Positions 8,832 to 17,543 are shown, numbered from the stretch's first letter. The stretch: DNA of 64,000 bases from JAATGI01 sp050729815 (GCA_050729815.1 JBOHLV010000102.1:17142-81141), one strand, 5' to 3'. The notes: generated by a model from the letters alone, not told the origin. A program made the numbers and translations.

Positions 8832-10982
8832 TCAGGCGAAGGAGATCCTGCGCCGCTCCCGGCGGCGCTGGAGCGCGGCGATCATTCGGGTCCGATACCG
8901 CGCCATAACGCGATCGAGCCGGCTCGGATTGTGGATAATGTCGGCGCGATAGAAGGAGGGGCAGAGCGCCGCCGCCTCCGCCACCTCGCCGCAATTGCCG
9001 CAGCCGACGCAAGATTGGTCGATCGCCGCCACCGGCTCGTCCTTCAAGGGGTCGCTCGTGTGCTTTACCGACAGCGACGGGCAGCCCGACAAGCGGATGC
9101 AGGCATGGTCGCCGGTACAGACATCCTCATCGACGCCGAAGCGCTGGCGCACCATGCGCTTGCCCTCTTTTACCGCCTTCTGGAACAACGGCTTCACCCG
9201 GCGCTGCTTGTTGAGCATACATTCCGAGGAGGCGACGATCACCTTCGGCCCGTCGCTCTTGTCGGTCAGCGCCTTCTTCAAGGTGTCGCGCATCTTCGCA
9301 ACATCATAGGTGCGATCGATCTGGCGCACCCATTTGGCGCCGACGCCTTGGACCGCCTTCGCGATCGGGTGGAGGGTCGAGCGCGACCGGTTGGCCGCGC
9401 GGGACGACGGGATGTCCTGCCCGCCGGTCGCCGCCGAATAGAAATTGTCGACGACGAGCACGACGCCGTCATTCTTGTTGAAGACGGCATTGCCGATGCC
9501 GGAGGTAAGGCCGTTATGCCAGAAGCCGCCATCGCCCATCATTGCGATCGCGCGCTTGCCCTCTTTCACATTGAAGGCGGAGGCGGAAGCGGGGCCGAGG
9601 CCATAGCCCATCGTCGTCGCGCCGATATTGAAGGGCGGCAGGATGGAGAACAGATGACAGCCGATATCGGCGGCGATGTGATGGGGGCCGAGTTCGCGCT
9701 CGACCAGCTTCATTGCGGCGAAGATCGGCCGCTCCGGGCAGCCGATGCAGAATCCCGGCGGCCGTGCCGGCACCGCTTTTGCCAAGGCCTTGCGATGCGC
9801 GTCATCGAGCGCGGGCGGCGCGTTGGGCGCGCGGATCGCCGGTGCCAGCGCGTCCGCGGCAAAGCGCCGGGCGAAGGCGCCAACGCCCGACGCCATCACC
9901 GCGGCGGTATATTCCCCCGCCATCGGCAGCATGCCCTTGCCGAAGATTTGAGTCTGCAAATCGGCCCGGCGCAGGATCTTGTGCAGCGCCTCTTCGATGA
10001 AATCGGGCTGACCTTCCTCGACCATCAGCACCGCCTTCTTGCCGGCGCAGAATTCCGCCACCTCCTCCGGCACCAGGGGATAGGTGACGTTGAGGACATA
10101 GAGCGGCACGCGGCTCGCGCCCCAGATATCGGCAAGACCCAAACCCTGAAGCGCGCGCAGCACGCCGTTATACATGCCGCCTTGGAGGATGATGCCGATC
10201 TCGGACAGATCGCCCGGCACGATCTCGTTGAGCCGGTGCTCCTTGATGAATTTGACCGCGGCGGGCCAGCGTTGCTCGACCTTCTCCTGCTCATGAAGGT
10301 AGGAGGCGGGCGGCAGCACGACGCGGTTGGTGTCGCGCCGCGGCGCGGCGAGCGCGTCCTTCACCGTGAATGAGGGCGGCCGGTTGTTTTTGGCGGGAAA
10401 GCTGCCGGTGACGTGGCAGGCGCGGATACGCACCTCCAGCATGACCGGCGTGTGGGAGGCCTCCGACAGTTCGAACCCCGCCTCGACCGCGCGCACGATG
10501 CTGGGCAGATCGGGCTTCGGGTCGAGCAGCCAGATCTGCGACTTCATCGCGAAGGCATGGCTGCGCTCCTGCATGATCGAGGAGCCTTCGCCGTAATCCT
10601 CGCCGATGATGACGAGGGCGCCGCCGGTGACGCCGCCCGAGGCGAGATTGGCGAGCGCGTCCGCCGCGACATTGATGCCGACCGGCGCCTTGAAGGTGAC
10701 GGCGCCGCGGATCGGATAATTGACCGAGGCGGCGAGGGTCGCCGCGGCCGCGGCTTCGTTGGCGCTGGTCTCGAAATGAACGCCGAGCTCGGCCAGGATG
10801 TCCTGCGCGTCGGCAAGCACGTCCATCAGATGCGAGATCGGCGCGCCCTGATAGCCGGCGACATAGCCGACCCCGGATTGCAGAAGTGCCTTGGTGATCG
10901 CGAGAATGCCCTCGCCACGGAATTCCGCGCCGTCGCCGAGCCGTAAATCCTGTACTTCCCGCGCGAAGGATCGCTCCGCCAT
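8832..10982 (-). CDS. iorA: Indolepyruvate ferredoxin oxidoreductase-type alpha subunit
   Basis: A 716-residue catalytic subunit. The N-terminal third is the pyrimidine-binding domain (GYQGAPISHLMDVLAD, then FETSANEAAAAATLAASV). The central thiamine diphosphate motif starts GDGGFWHNGLTSGIGNA and ends near NFYSAATGGQ. The C-terminus carries a Cys-rich ferredoxin-like region (VCTGDHACIRLSGCPSL and CVGCGNC followed by CPSF). This is the first gene of a ten-gene minus-strand operon and faces an AT-rich promoter region. It oxidatively decarboxylates a 2-oxoacid in the cytoplasm, with electrons to ferredoxin that could also feed the neighbouring Rieske dioxygenase. Confidence 0.92.
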   Translation of the reverse strand: MAERSFAREVQDLRLGDGAEFRGEGILAITKALLQSGVGYVAGYQGAPISHLMDVLADAQDILAELGVHFETSANEAAAAATLAASVNYPIRGAVTFKAPVGINVAADALANLASGGVTGGALVIIGEDYGEGSSIMQERSHAFAMKSQIWLLDPKPDLPSIVRAVEAGFELSEASHTPVMLEVRIRACHVTGSFPAKNNRPPSFTVKDALAAPRRDTNRVVLPPASYLHEQEKVEQRWPAAVKFIKEHRLNEIVPGDLSEIGIILQGGMYNGVLRALQGLGLADIWGASRVPLYVLNVTYPLVPEEVAEFCAGKKAVLMVEEGQPDFIEEALHKILRRADLQTQIFGKGMLPMAGEYTAAVMASGVGAFARRFAADALAPAIRAPNAPPALDDAHRKALAKAVPARPPGFCIGCPERPIFAAMKLVERELGPHHIAADIGCHLFSILPPFNIGATTMGYGLGPASASAFNVKEGKRAIAMMGDGGFWHNGLTSGIGNAVFNKNDGVVLVVDNFYSAATGGQDIPSSRAANRSRSTLHPIAKAVQGVGAKWVRQIDRTYDVAKMRDTLKKALTDKSDGPKVIVASSECMLNKQRRVKPLFQKAVKEGKRMVRQRFGVDEDVCTGDHACIRLSGCPSLSVKHTSDPLKDEPVAAIDQSCVGCGNCGEVAEAAALCPSFYRADIIHNPSRLDRVMARYRTRMIAALQRRRERRRISFA

Positions 10983-11165
10983 GCCTCAGCTCTCCGCCGC
11001 CCCTATCGCGCGAGATAGTTAAGGTCTAAAGCGATTCGCTGTCAATCAAGAGAGGGCGGCAAGATAAGGACGGGGCGCACCCACCCGCGTCAAACCGCCA
11101 TCCTTGACTCGGGCTTTGGCAAAATTTTAGATTTGAAATAACCCGGCGCGGGGTGGGGCGGACCG
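10983..11165. promoter_or_regulatory. Divergent promoter region with two copies of a CTTTAGA-type motif
   Basis: A 183-bp AT-richer spacer separates the iorA operon (minus) from the racemase-family gene (plus). It holds TTTTAGATTTGAAATA at 11125-11140 on the plus strand and, on the minus strand at 11031-11017, CTTTAGACCTTAACT. A close relative, CTTTAGATATAAAAT, occurs on the minus strand in the other divergent promoter of the island (25832-25818). The first and last share 12 of 14 central positions (TTTAGATWTRAAAT). I infer binding sites for one regulator, for example the MarR protein at 22238-22735. No convincing -35/-10 pair was assigned. Confidence 0.4.
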
Positions 11166-11954
11166 ATGCGGATTTTGTGGCAGAGTTTTATCGATCCGGC
11201 GGGGAACGCCGCCTATTTCGAGCGCCTCAACGCCTACCTTAACGACATTGCGGCGCCGGACATGACGATCGATACCGTGGGGATGTCGCCACCCGACCGC
11301 GATTTTGGACGCTTGAGCGAATTTCGCTGCGCGATTCTGGCGGTGGACAATGCCATCGGTGCCGAGAAGGACGGCTATGACGCGTTCGTTCTCGGCCATT
11401 TCCAGGACCCGGGTCTTTATGAGGTGCGCGCGGCGGTGCATATGCCGGTCATCGGTACCGGCGAGGCCTCGCTCTTCGCCGCGGCGCAACTCGGCCGCCG
11501 CATCGGCCTCGTCTCGATCGATCCGGTATTCGAGGTCTGGCATCTGGAACAGGCCGAGCGCTATGGCCTTGGCGGCCGCGTCGTCGGGGTCTCCGGACTC
11601 GGCGCGGTGCCGGCGGATTTCGCTGCGGCCTTCGGCGGTGACGATGCGGCCTATAGGCGGATGCGGGCCTGGTTCATCGATTGCGCCCGGCCGCTTATCG
11701 ACAAAGGCGCTGATGTCGTGATCCCTGCGGGGGTGCTGCCGGGCCTGCTTTTGGCGCGCGAGCGCGGGTTCAAGATCGGCCATGCGCCGGTCGTCAATTG
11801 CGCCGCGGTCGCACTCAAGGCCGCCGAGATGTGGGTGGCGCTCCATCGCCTCGACGGGATCGAGCCGAGCCGCGGTCCGAGCTTCGCGCTGGCACCCCCG
11901 CGCGCGGTCGCGGATTTCCGGCAACTGGTGGCAGAGGGCCGCCGCGATGGTTGA
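11166..11954 (+). CDS. Asp/Glu/hydantoin racemase-superfamily protein lacking both catalytic Cys
   Basis: A 262-residue protein with the two-domain Asp/Glu/hydantoin racemase fold. The first signature, normally CFGDPG, reads HFQDPG, so the catalytic Cys is His78. The second catalytic Cys (normally in a GCAGM-like turn) is replaced near Ala188-Gly189 in VVIPAGVLPG. It is therefore unlikely to be a classical two-cysteine racemase; maleate isomerase-like or lyase chemistry, or a binding role, is possible. It is the only plus-strand gene transcribed away from the iorA operon across the shared promoter region, and its 3' end nearly meets the convergent hydrolase gene. Confidence 0.75.
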   Translation: MRILWQSFIDPAGNAAYFERLNAYLNDIAAPDMTIDTVGMSPPDRDFGRLSEFRCAILAVDNAIGAEKDGYDAFVLGHFQDPGLYEVRAAVHMPVIGTGEASLFAAAQLGRRIGLVSIDPVFEVWHLEQAERYGLGGRVVGVSGLGAVPADFAAAFGGDDAAYRRMRAWFIDCARPLIDKGADVVIPAGVLPGLLLARERGFKIGHAPVVNCAAVALKAAEMWVALHRLDGIEPSRGPSFALAPPRAVADFRQLVAEGRRDG

Positions 11955-11955
11955 T

Positions 11956-12762
11956 TCAATAGCGGCAAGCGGCGAGGAAATCGCGCACCGCGGCGGTGAA
12001 TGCCGCCGGCATCTGGTCGGGCAGCGGCACCATGCCGTCTTCGATCTCGATGAGCGTGCTGCCGGCGATCGCGGCGGCGACGTTCCGCGCATTGGGATAG
12101 GCATGGGGATCGGCGGTCGGCGCGATCACCAGGGTCGGGCAGGAAATGAGCGGCAAGCGCCGGTCGATGGCATAGCGGGCGACGGCACGATGCCCCTCGG
12201 CGGCACGCGGCCCGGCTTTCAAGGCATCGAGGATGAAGCGCTCGAGCAGGTCGATCCGCCCCGGCGGATAAAACGCCTGGCGCAGCGCCCACAGCTCCAT
12301 GAGGTGCCGGCCGTCGCCGCGCGACACGGCGTCGTCGATAGTGTGGCCCGCTGGCGCCGCCGCGCGCCGGGCGGCATCATTGTAAGGGCAGGCGGAGAGG
12401 ATGAGGGCAGCGACACGGTCGGGACAGGCGGCGGCGAGTTCGGCCGCGATGGCGGCGCCGGTGTGATGGCCGACCACGGCCGCCCGCGCGATGCCAAGTG
12501 CGTCGAGGAGCTGCCGCGCCGCGTCCGCCCAGGCTTCGATCGAAGCCTCGCCCTCCGCCAGCGGATCCGAATCGCCATAGCCCGCGGTATCCATGGCGAT
12601 CGCGCAATAGTGCTCGCCGAGCAGCGGCAGTACCTCGCGAAACTCATCCCAGGAGCGCGGGGTCTGGTGCAACAGCAACACCGGCGCGCCGGTGCCGCAG
12701 AGGGCGATGTGGATCCGGGCCGAGGCAACGGAGATGAAGGAACGCTCGACCGCCAGTGTCAT
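11956..12762 (-). CDS. Alpha/beta-hydrolase fold protein with altered nucleophile elbow
   Basis: A 268-residue alpha/beta-hydrolase-fold protein (LLLHQTPRSWDEF strand-1 region, DTAGYGDSD oxyanion neighbourhood). The nucleophile elbow GxSxG is GHHTG (98-102), placing His100 where Ser, Cys or Asp is expected, and the C-terminal catalytic His is not obvious: the usual GxxH segment reads DGMVPLPDQ. An acidic residue remains in APTADPH. It may use non-classical chemistry, as cofactor-free dioxygenases and C-C hydrolases of this fold do, or be non-catalytic. It is divergent from the ABC transporter genes with only 49 nt between starts, so the two may be co-regulated. Confidence 0.78.
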   Translation of the reverse strand: MTLAVERSFISVASARIHIALCGTGAPVLLLHQTPRSWDEFREVLPLLGEHYCAIAMDTAGYGDSDPLAEGEASIEAWADAARQLLDALGIARAAVVGHHTGAAIAAELAAACPDRVAALILSACPYNDAARRAAAPAGHTIDDAVSRGDGRHLMELWALRQAFYPPGRIDLLERFILDALKAGPRAAEGHRAVARYAIDRRLPLISCPTLVIAPTADPHAYPNARNVAAAIAGSTLIEIEDGMVPLPDQMPAAFTAAVRDFLAACRY

Positions 12763-12811
12763 TTCGTTTCGGTACTACGCATAACGACAGGCAACAAGTA
12801 GGGAGTGGACA

Positions 12812-13960
12812 ATGAGACATCATCTCTTTCGCGCGGCAATCATGGTGGCGGGCGTCGTGCTCGTCGCCGGAACTGCCCGGGCCCACATCACCGTCGGCTT
12901 CGTCACGTCGCTCTCCGGATCGGGGGCATCGATCGGCGTGCCTTACAGTAAGGGCATGGACGCGGCCTATGAATATGCGAGCAGCGTCGACGGCCAGAAG
13001 ATCAAGCTGATCCGGCTCGATGACGGCACCGATCCGTCGGCGGCGGCGCGCGACGCGCGCAAGCTGATCGAGCAGGATAAGGTCGACATTCTGATCGGCA
13101 CCGCGACGACGCCCTCGGCCAGCGCGATGATGGCGGTCGCCAACCAGCTTCACGTGCCGATGATCTCGCTGTCCCCGTTGAAGCCGACGCCCGGCGATAC
13201 GTGGGGCATTTCCATCGTGCAACCGCCGCCGCTGATGATCAGCGTCCCCGTCGCCCGCATTGTCCGCGACGGCATCAAGCGCGTTGGCTTCATCGGCTTT
13301 TCCGACGCCTGGGGCGATCTCGTCTATCACGGCGTCAAGACCGCGGCCGATGCCGGCAAGATCAAGCTGGTTGCCGCCGAACGCTATTCCCGCACCGACA
13401 CGTCCGTCACCGGCCAGGCGTTGCGGATCTTCTCCGCCCATCCCGGCGCGGTGATGATCGGCGGTTCCGGGACGCAGGCGGCGCTGCCGATCCTGGCGCT
13501 GGCCCAGCTCGGCTATAAGGGTAAGTTCTTCGGCACCCCGGCGCTGCTGAATTCCAGCTTCATTCGCGTCGGTGGCAAGGCGGCCGAGGGCGTCGTCGTC
13601 TCGGCGGGGCCGGTCATCGTGGCGAACCAATTGCCGAACGGCTTCTATGCCAAGAAGATCTCGCTCGCCTTCTTCGCCGCCTACAAGAAGGCGACCGGAC
13701 AGGTCAGCACCAACGCGTTCTCGCCCTATACCTTCGATACCTGGCTGATCTTCCTCGACGCGGCGAAGCGCGCCCTTGTCCATGCCAAACCCGGCACTGC
13801 CGCGTTCCGGATCGCCTTGAAGAACGCGATCTTCTCGACGAAGGATCTGAAGGGGACCAACGGCATCTATAACTGCCATCCGGGCAAGACCTATTGTTCC
13901 GATCAGCGCGGCCTCGTGTTGGTGAAGCTGGTGAACGGCAAGTGGCAATACGCGCCGTGA
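12812..13960 (+). CDS. ABC transporter substrate-binding protein (LivK/aromatic acid type)
   Basis: A 382-residue periplasmic binding protein of the leucine-binding/aromatic acid class. It has a clear Sec signal peptide (hydrophobic core AAIMVAGVVLVAG, cleavage after the Ala-rich TARA region) and the family opening ITVGFVTSLSGSGASIGVPY. An AGGGAG ribosome site lies 8 nt before the ATG. It starts a four-gene import operon (SBP, permease, permease-ATPase, ATPase). Location inside the catabolic island suggests that the ligand is the aromatic or indolic acid degraded by the neighbours, though branched-chain amino acids or other acids cannot be excluded. Confidence 0.9.
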   Translation: MRHHLFRAAIMVAGVVLVAGTARAHITVGFVTSLSGSGASIGVPYSKGMDAAYEYASSVDGQKIKLIRLDDGTDPSAAARDARKLIEQDKVDILIGTATTPSASAMMAVANQLHVPMISLSPLKPTPGDTWGISIVQPPPLMISVPVARIVRDGIKRVGFIGFSDAWGDLVYHGVKTAADAGKIKLVAAERYSRTDTSVTGQALRIFSAHPGAVMIGGSGTQAALPILALAQLGYKGKFFGTPALLNSSFIRVGGKAAEGVVVSAGPVIVANQLPNGFYAKKISLAFFAAYKKATGQVSTNAFSPYTFDTWLIFLDAAKRALVHAKPGTAAFRIALKNAIFSTKDLKGTNGIYNCHPGKTYCSDQRGLVLVKLVNGKWQYAP

Positions 13961-13984
13961 TCCGTTGAGGCGAAGGCCGGCCCG

Positions 13985-15031
13985 ATGAATTCGCAGATCG
14001 CCGCCATTCTGGCGGTGGATGGGATCGCCACCGGCGCGATCTACATGCTCATCGGGCTGGGCTTCGTCCTCATCTTCGCGGTGACGCGCGTGATCTTCGT
14101 GCCGTTCGGCGATCTCGCGGCGTTCACGGCGCTGACGCTCGCGGCGCTCGAGACGAGGCAGATTCCGGGCACGGTCGGCCTTGTCGCCGTGCTCGCCGTG
14201 ATCGCGGTGCTGGCGGAAATCGCGGCGAAGCTGCGGGCGCGCGCCTATCGCCTCATCCCGCGGGCGATCTTCTTCTATTTCGTGCTGCCGCTGGCGCCGG
14301 CGGCGCTCGTCTGGCTGGTGGCCGGCGCGCCGCTGTCGATGGCGGAGCGCATCGGGCTAGCGATCGCGCTGATCCTGCCGATCGCGCCGCTGCTCGATCG
14401 GATCGCCTTCCGGCCGATCGCCGACGGCTCGGTGCTGCTGCTGCTCACGGTCGCCGTGGTGCTGCATTTTGCGCTGGTCGGGCTGGGGCTGATGTTCTTC
14501 GGCCCCCAAGGCGTTCGCACCGAAGCCCTGACCGATGCCAGCTTTAATGTCGCCGGCATGGCGGTGAGCGCGCAGACGATTCTCATCGTGATCGCGGCGC
14601 TGGTCTTCAGTGGCCTGCTGTTCCTGTTCTTCGAATTCACCGCGATGGGGAAGGCGTTGCGCGCGACCGCGGTCAACCGCGCCGGGGCGCGGCTCGTCGG
14701 CATCCGGCCGGCGACGACCGGAACGATCGCCTATCTACTCGCCTCGCTGCTCGCCGCCATTTCCGGCGTGCTGATCGGGTCGGTGACGACAGTGTTCTAT
14801 GACACCGGCTTCCTCATCGGCCTCAAGGCCTTCGTCGGCGCCATCTTCGGCGCGATGGTGAGCTATCCGCTCACCGCCCTGGGCACGATCCTGATCGGGC
14901 TTCTTGAAAGCTTCGCCTCGTTCTGGAGCAGCGATTTCAAGGAAGTCATCGTGTTCGGAATCCTGATCCCGGTCCTGCTATGGCGCTCCCTGAGCTATGG
15001 CCATGGCGATGAAGACGATTCCGAGGAATGA
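13985..15031 (+). CDS. Branched-chain/aromatic acid ABC transporter permease (LivH type)
   Basis: A 348-residue inner-membrane permease with about eight to nine hydrophobic segments and the LivH-type opening (DGIATGAIYMLIGLGFVLIF). A loop around residues 215-245 carries the AMGKALRATAVNRAGARLVG coupling-helix signature that contacts the ATPase. It follows the SBP gene by 24 nt and overlaps the next gene by 4 nt (ATGA). At roughly 350 residues it is longer than the usual 290-300, with extra hydrophobic sequence in the first third (residues about 60-130). Confidence 0.9.
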   Translation: MNSQIAAILAVDGIATGAIYMLIGLGFVLIFAVTRVIFVPFGDLAAFTALTLAALETRQIPGTVGLVAVLAVIAVLAEIAAKLRARAYRLIPRAIFFYFVLPLAPAALVWLVAGAPLSMAERIGLAIALILPIAPLLDRIAFRPIADGSVLLLLTVAVVLHFALVGLGLMFFGPQGVRTEALTDASFNVAGMAVSAQTILIVIAALVFSGLLFLFFEFTAMGKALRATAVNRAGARLVGIRPATTGTIAYLLASLLAAISGVLIGSVTTVFYDTGFLIGLKAFVGAIFGAMVSYPLTALGTILIGLLESFASFWSSDFKEVIVFGILIPVLLWRSLSYGHGDEDDSEE

Positions 15032-16797
15032 CCCGGTTACACCTCCGCCTCGTCGCGGTTGCCGCGATCCTGTTGCTCGCCGCCGCGCCGGCGATCATCA
15101 GCCCGTTCAGCGTTTCCCTCCTCAATTTCATCGGGGTCTATGCGCTGGCCGCGCTCGGCCTCGTGCTGCTGACCGGGATCGGCGGCATGCTGTCCTTCGG
15201 CCAGGCGGCATTCGTCGGCATCGCCGGGTATGCCACCGCCTGGGCGACGGTGGATGAGGGCCTGTCGCCGTGGATCGGCTTGCTGCTCGCGCTTGCCCTT
15301 ACCGGCGCGGTGGCGGCGGTGCTCGGCGCCGTGACGCTGCGGCTCAAGGGCCATTTCCTGTCGCTCAGCACGATCGCCTGGGGCCTCGCGATCTTTTTCC
15401 TCTTCGGCAACATCCCGGGCCTCGGCCAGTTCACCGGCATCGAAGGCGTGCCGCCGATCCCGATCTTCGGCTTCGTCCTCGGCAGCGACCGGCGGGTTTT
15501 CTATCTCATCTGGGCGGTCGTGATCGGCGCGCTTTGTCTGTCCGCCAATCTGCTCGCCTCGCGCGAGGGGCGGGCGATGCGGGCGCTGCGCGGCGGCCAG
15601 GTGTTGACCGAGAGCCTCGGCATCGATCCGTTCCGCGTCAGGCTCGTGACCTTCATTCTCGCGGCGCTGCTTTCGGCGCTGTCGGGATGGCTCTTTGCCC
15701 ATATGAGCCGACTTGTCAGCCCCAGCCCGTTCGATGTCACCCACGGCATCCTTTATCTCTTGATGGCGATGGTCGGCGGCATGGGGCATCTGTCCGGCGC
15801 GGTGGTCGGTGCTGCGATCGTGACGCTGTTGCGCAACTACATCCAGGACTGGCTGCCGCTGATCGCGCCGGGCGCCTCGAGCCAGCTCGAGATCGTCGTG
15901 TTCGCGGTGCTGTTCATTCTGTTGTTGCAGCGGGCACGCGCGGGCCTCGTGCCGTATCTCCTGCGCTATCTGCCGCGCGCGACACCGGCGCCGCCGCCGC
16001 CGGCCGCGCCGCTCGACCGGCGGCGCCAGCCGCTGCCGGGCGCGCCGGTTCTCGCGGTCGCCGAGGTGTCGCGCCGCTTCGGCGGCCTCCTTGCCGTGAA
16101 CAATGTCAGCTTCGATCTTCAGGCCGGTGAGATTCTCGGCCTTATCGGCCCGAACGGCGCCGGCAAGACCACGATGTTCAACCTCATCAGCGGCGCGCTG
16201 CGCCCCGATGCAGGGCGCGTCACGTTTTGCGGGACCGAGGTGACGCGGTTTCCGACGCGGCGGATCGCGCGGCTCGGCGTCGCGCGGACGTTTCAGCATG
16301 TGAAGCTCCGCGCCGATATGAGTTTGCGCGACAATGTCCTGCTCGGCACCTATTCCCGTACCCGGGCGGGGTTCCTTGCCGGCGCGCTGCGGCTGGGGCG
16401 CGGCGAAGAGGCGCAAGCCGAGGGCGAGGCGATGCGGCAATTGTCCCGTGTCGGTCTCGACCGCCGCGCCCATGACCTTGCCGGCAATCTTTCGCTCGGC
16501 GAGCAGCGGCTCCTCGAAATCGCGCGCGCCCTCGCCGCCGATCCCGTGCTGCTGTTGCTCGATGAGCCCGCCGCCGGATTGCGGGCGAAGGAAAAGGCTG
16601 AACTGGCGACATTGCTGCGCGCGCTCAAGGGCGAGGGATTGACCATCCTCCTTGTCGAGCACGACATGGATTTCGTCATGGGCCTCGTCGATCGCAGCGT
16701 CGTCATGGATTTCGGCTCGAAGCTGTGCGAGGGCTCGCCGGCGGAAGTCCGGCGTGATCCGCGCGTTCAAGAGGCCTATCTCGGCGGGGTCGTGTGA
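15028..16797 (+). CDS. LivM-LivG fusion: ABC permease joined to ATP-binding domain
   Basis: A 589-residue fusion. Residues 1-310 form a LivM-type permease with about nine membrane spans and the GRAMRALRGGQVLTESLGID coupling region. A Pro/Ala/Arg-rich linker (about 310-345) leads to a LivG-type ATPase: Walker A GPNGAGKTT, signature LSLGEQ, Walker B LLLLDEP and a switch His in LLVEHD. In most systems these are separate genes; fusion fixes permease-to-ATPase stoichiometry. The start overlaps the LivH stop (ATGA) and the end overlaps LivF (TGATG). Confidence 0.92.
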   Translation: MTRLHLRLVAVAAILLLAAAPAIISPFSVSLLNFIGVYALAALGLVLLTGIGGMLSFGQAAFVGIAGYATAWATVDEGLSPWIGLLLALALTGAVAAVLGAVTLRLKGHFLSLSTIAWGLAIFFLFGNIPGLGQFTGIEGVPPIPIFGFVLGSDRRVFYLIWAVVIGALCLSANLLASREGRAMRALRGGQVLTESLGIDPFRVRLVTFILAALLSALSGWLFAHMSRLVSPSPFDVTHGILYLLMAMVGGMGHLSGAVVGAAIVTLLRNYIQDWLPLIAPGASSQLEIVVFAVLFILLLQRARAGLVPYLLRYLPRATPAPPPPAAPLDRRRQPLPGAPVLAVAEVSRRFGGLLAVNNVSFDLQAGEILGLIGPNGAGKTTMFNLISGALRPDAGRVTFCGTEVTRFPTRRIARLGVARTFQHVKLRADMSLRDNVLLGTYSRTRAGFLAGALRLGRGEEAQAEGEAMRQLSRVGLDRRAHDLAGNLSLGEQRLLEIARALAADPVLLLLDEPAAGLRAKEKAELATLLRALKGEGLTILLVEHDMDFVMGLVDRSVVMDFGSKLCEGSPAEVRRDPRVQEAYLGGVV

Positions 16798-17543
16798 TGG
16801 CGCTGCTCTCGATCGAGGAACTCTCCGTCTCCTATGGCAAGGTCGAGGCGGTACGCGGGGTCTCGCTCGCGATCCAACCGGGGGAGATCGTCACCGTCAT
16901 CGGCCCCAACGGCGCCGGCAAAACGACGCTGCTCGCCGCGGCGATGGGCCTTTTGCCTTGGCGTGGCCGCATGTTCTTCGACGGTGTCGATCTGAAGCGG
17001 CTCGATGTCGAGGCGCGGGTCGAGCGCGGTTTCGCCCTGGTGCCGGAGGGGCGGGAGCTGTTTTCGACCATGAGTGTCGCCGACAATCTCACCCTCGGCG
17101 GCTACAGCCGGCGGCGCGACCGCGGCGGTCTGCGTCCGGCGCTCGACGAAGTCTATGACCGCTTCCCACGCCTCGCCGAGCGCCGGCGTCAGCGCGCCGG
17201 CACGCTGTCGGGCGGCGAGCGGCAGATGCTGGCGCTCGCCCGCGCGCTGATGGCAAAGCCGCGCCTCCTCTTGCTCGACGAGCCGAGCCTCGGACTCGCG
17301 CCCATCATCGTCCGCGACGTGTTCCGCATTATCGCTTCGCTGCGTGCGCTGGGCGTTTCGATCCTGCTAGTGGAACAGAATGCGCGCGCCGCGCTCGAGA
17401 CGGCGGATGTCGGCTATGTGCTCGAAACCGGCGAGATCGTCCATTCCGGCAAGGCGGCCGACCTCATGCACGATCCGCGGGTGGCGGCGAGCTATCTCGG
17501 CTCGTCCCACGGTGGCCAGATGGATAGTTCGACCGTAAAATAG
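16797..17543 (+). CDS. ABC transporter ATP-binding protein (LivF type)
   Basis: A 248-residue ATPase: Walker A GPNGAGKTT, signature LSGGERQ, Walker B LLLLDEPSLGLAP and switch His replaced by the usual LivF variant in LLVEQN. The APIIVRDVF segment after Walker B is characteristic of LivF rather than LivG. ATG 16797 (TGATG overlap with the upstream stop) is chosen; a GTG one codon earlier is also possible. It completes the importer, pairing with the ATPase half of the LivM-LivG fusion. Confidence 0.92.
   Translation: MALLSIEELSVSYGKVEAVRGVSLAIQPGEIVTVIGPNGAGKTTLLAAAMGLLPWRGRMFFDGVDLKRLDVEARVERGFALVPEGRELFSTMSVADNLTLGGYSRRRDRGGLRPALDEVYDRFPRLAERRRQRAGTLSGGERQMLALARALMAKPRLLLLDEPSLGLAPIIVRDVFRIIASLRALGVSILLVEQNARAALETADVGYVLETGEIVHSGKAADLMHDPRVAASYLGSSHGGQMDSSTVK

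Noticed and set aside
8685..10373. A 562-codon plus-strand frame
   Set aside because: Antisense to iorB/iorA, which have complete cofactor motifs; no start context or domain.
12763..12811. Sigma-54 promoters for the catabolic operons, suggested by rpoN in the window
   Set aside because: No TGGCAC-N5-TTGCA-like element was found by eye in this or the other catabolic promoter regions.
15037..16770. A 577-codon minus-strand frame
   Set aside because: Complement of the LivM-LivG fusion; composed of Arg, Gln, Glu and His runs with no recognisable fold.
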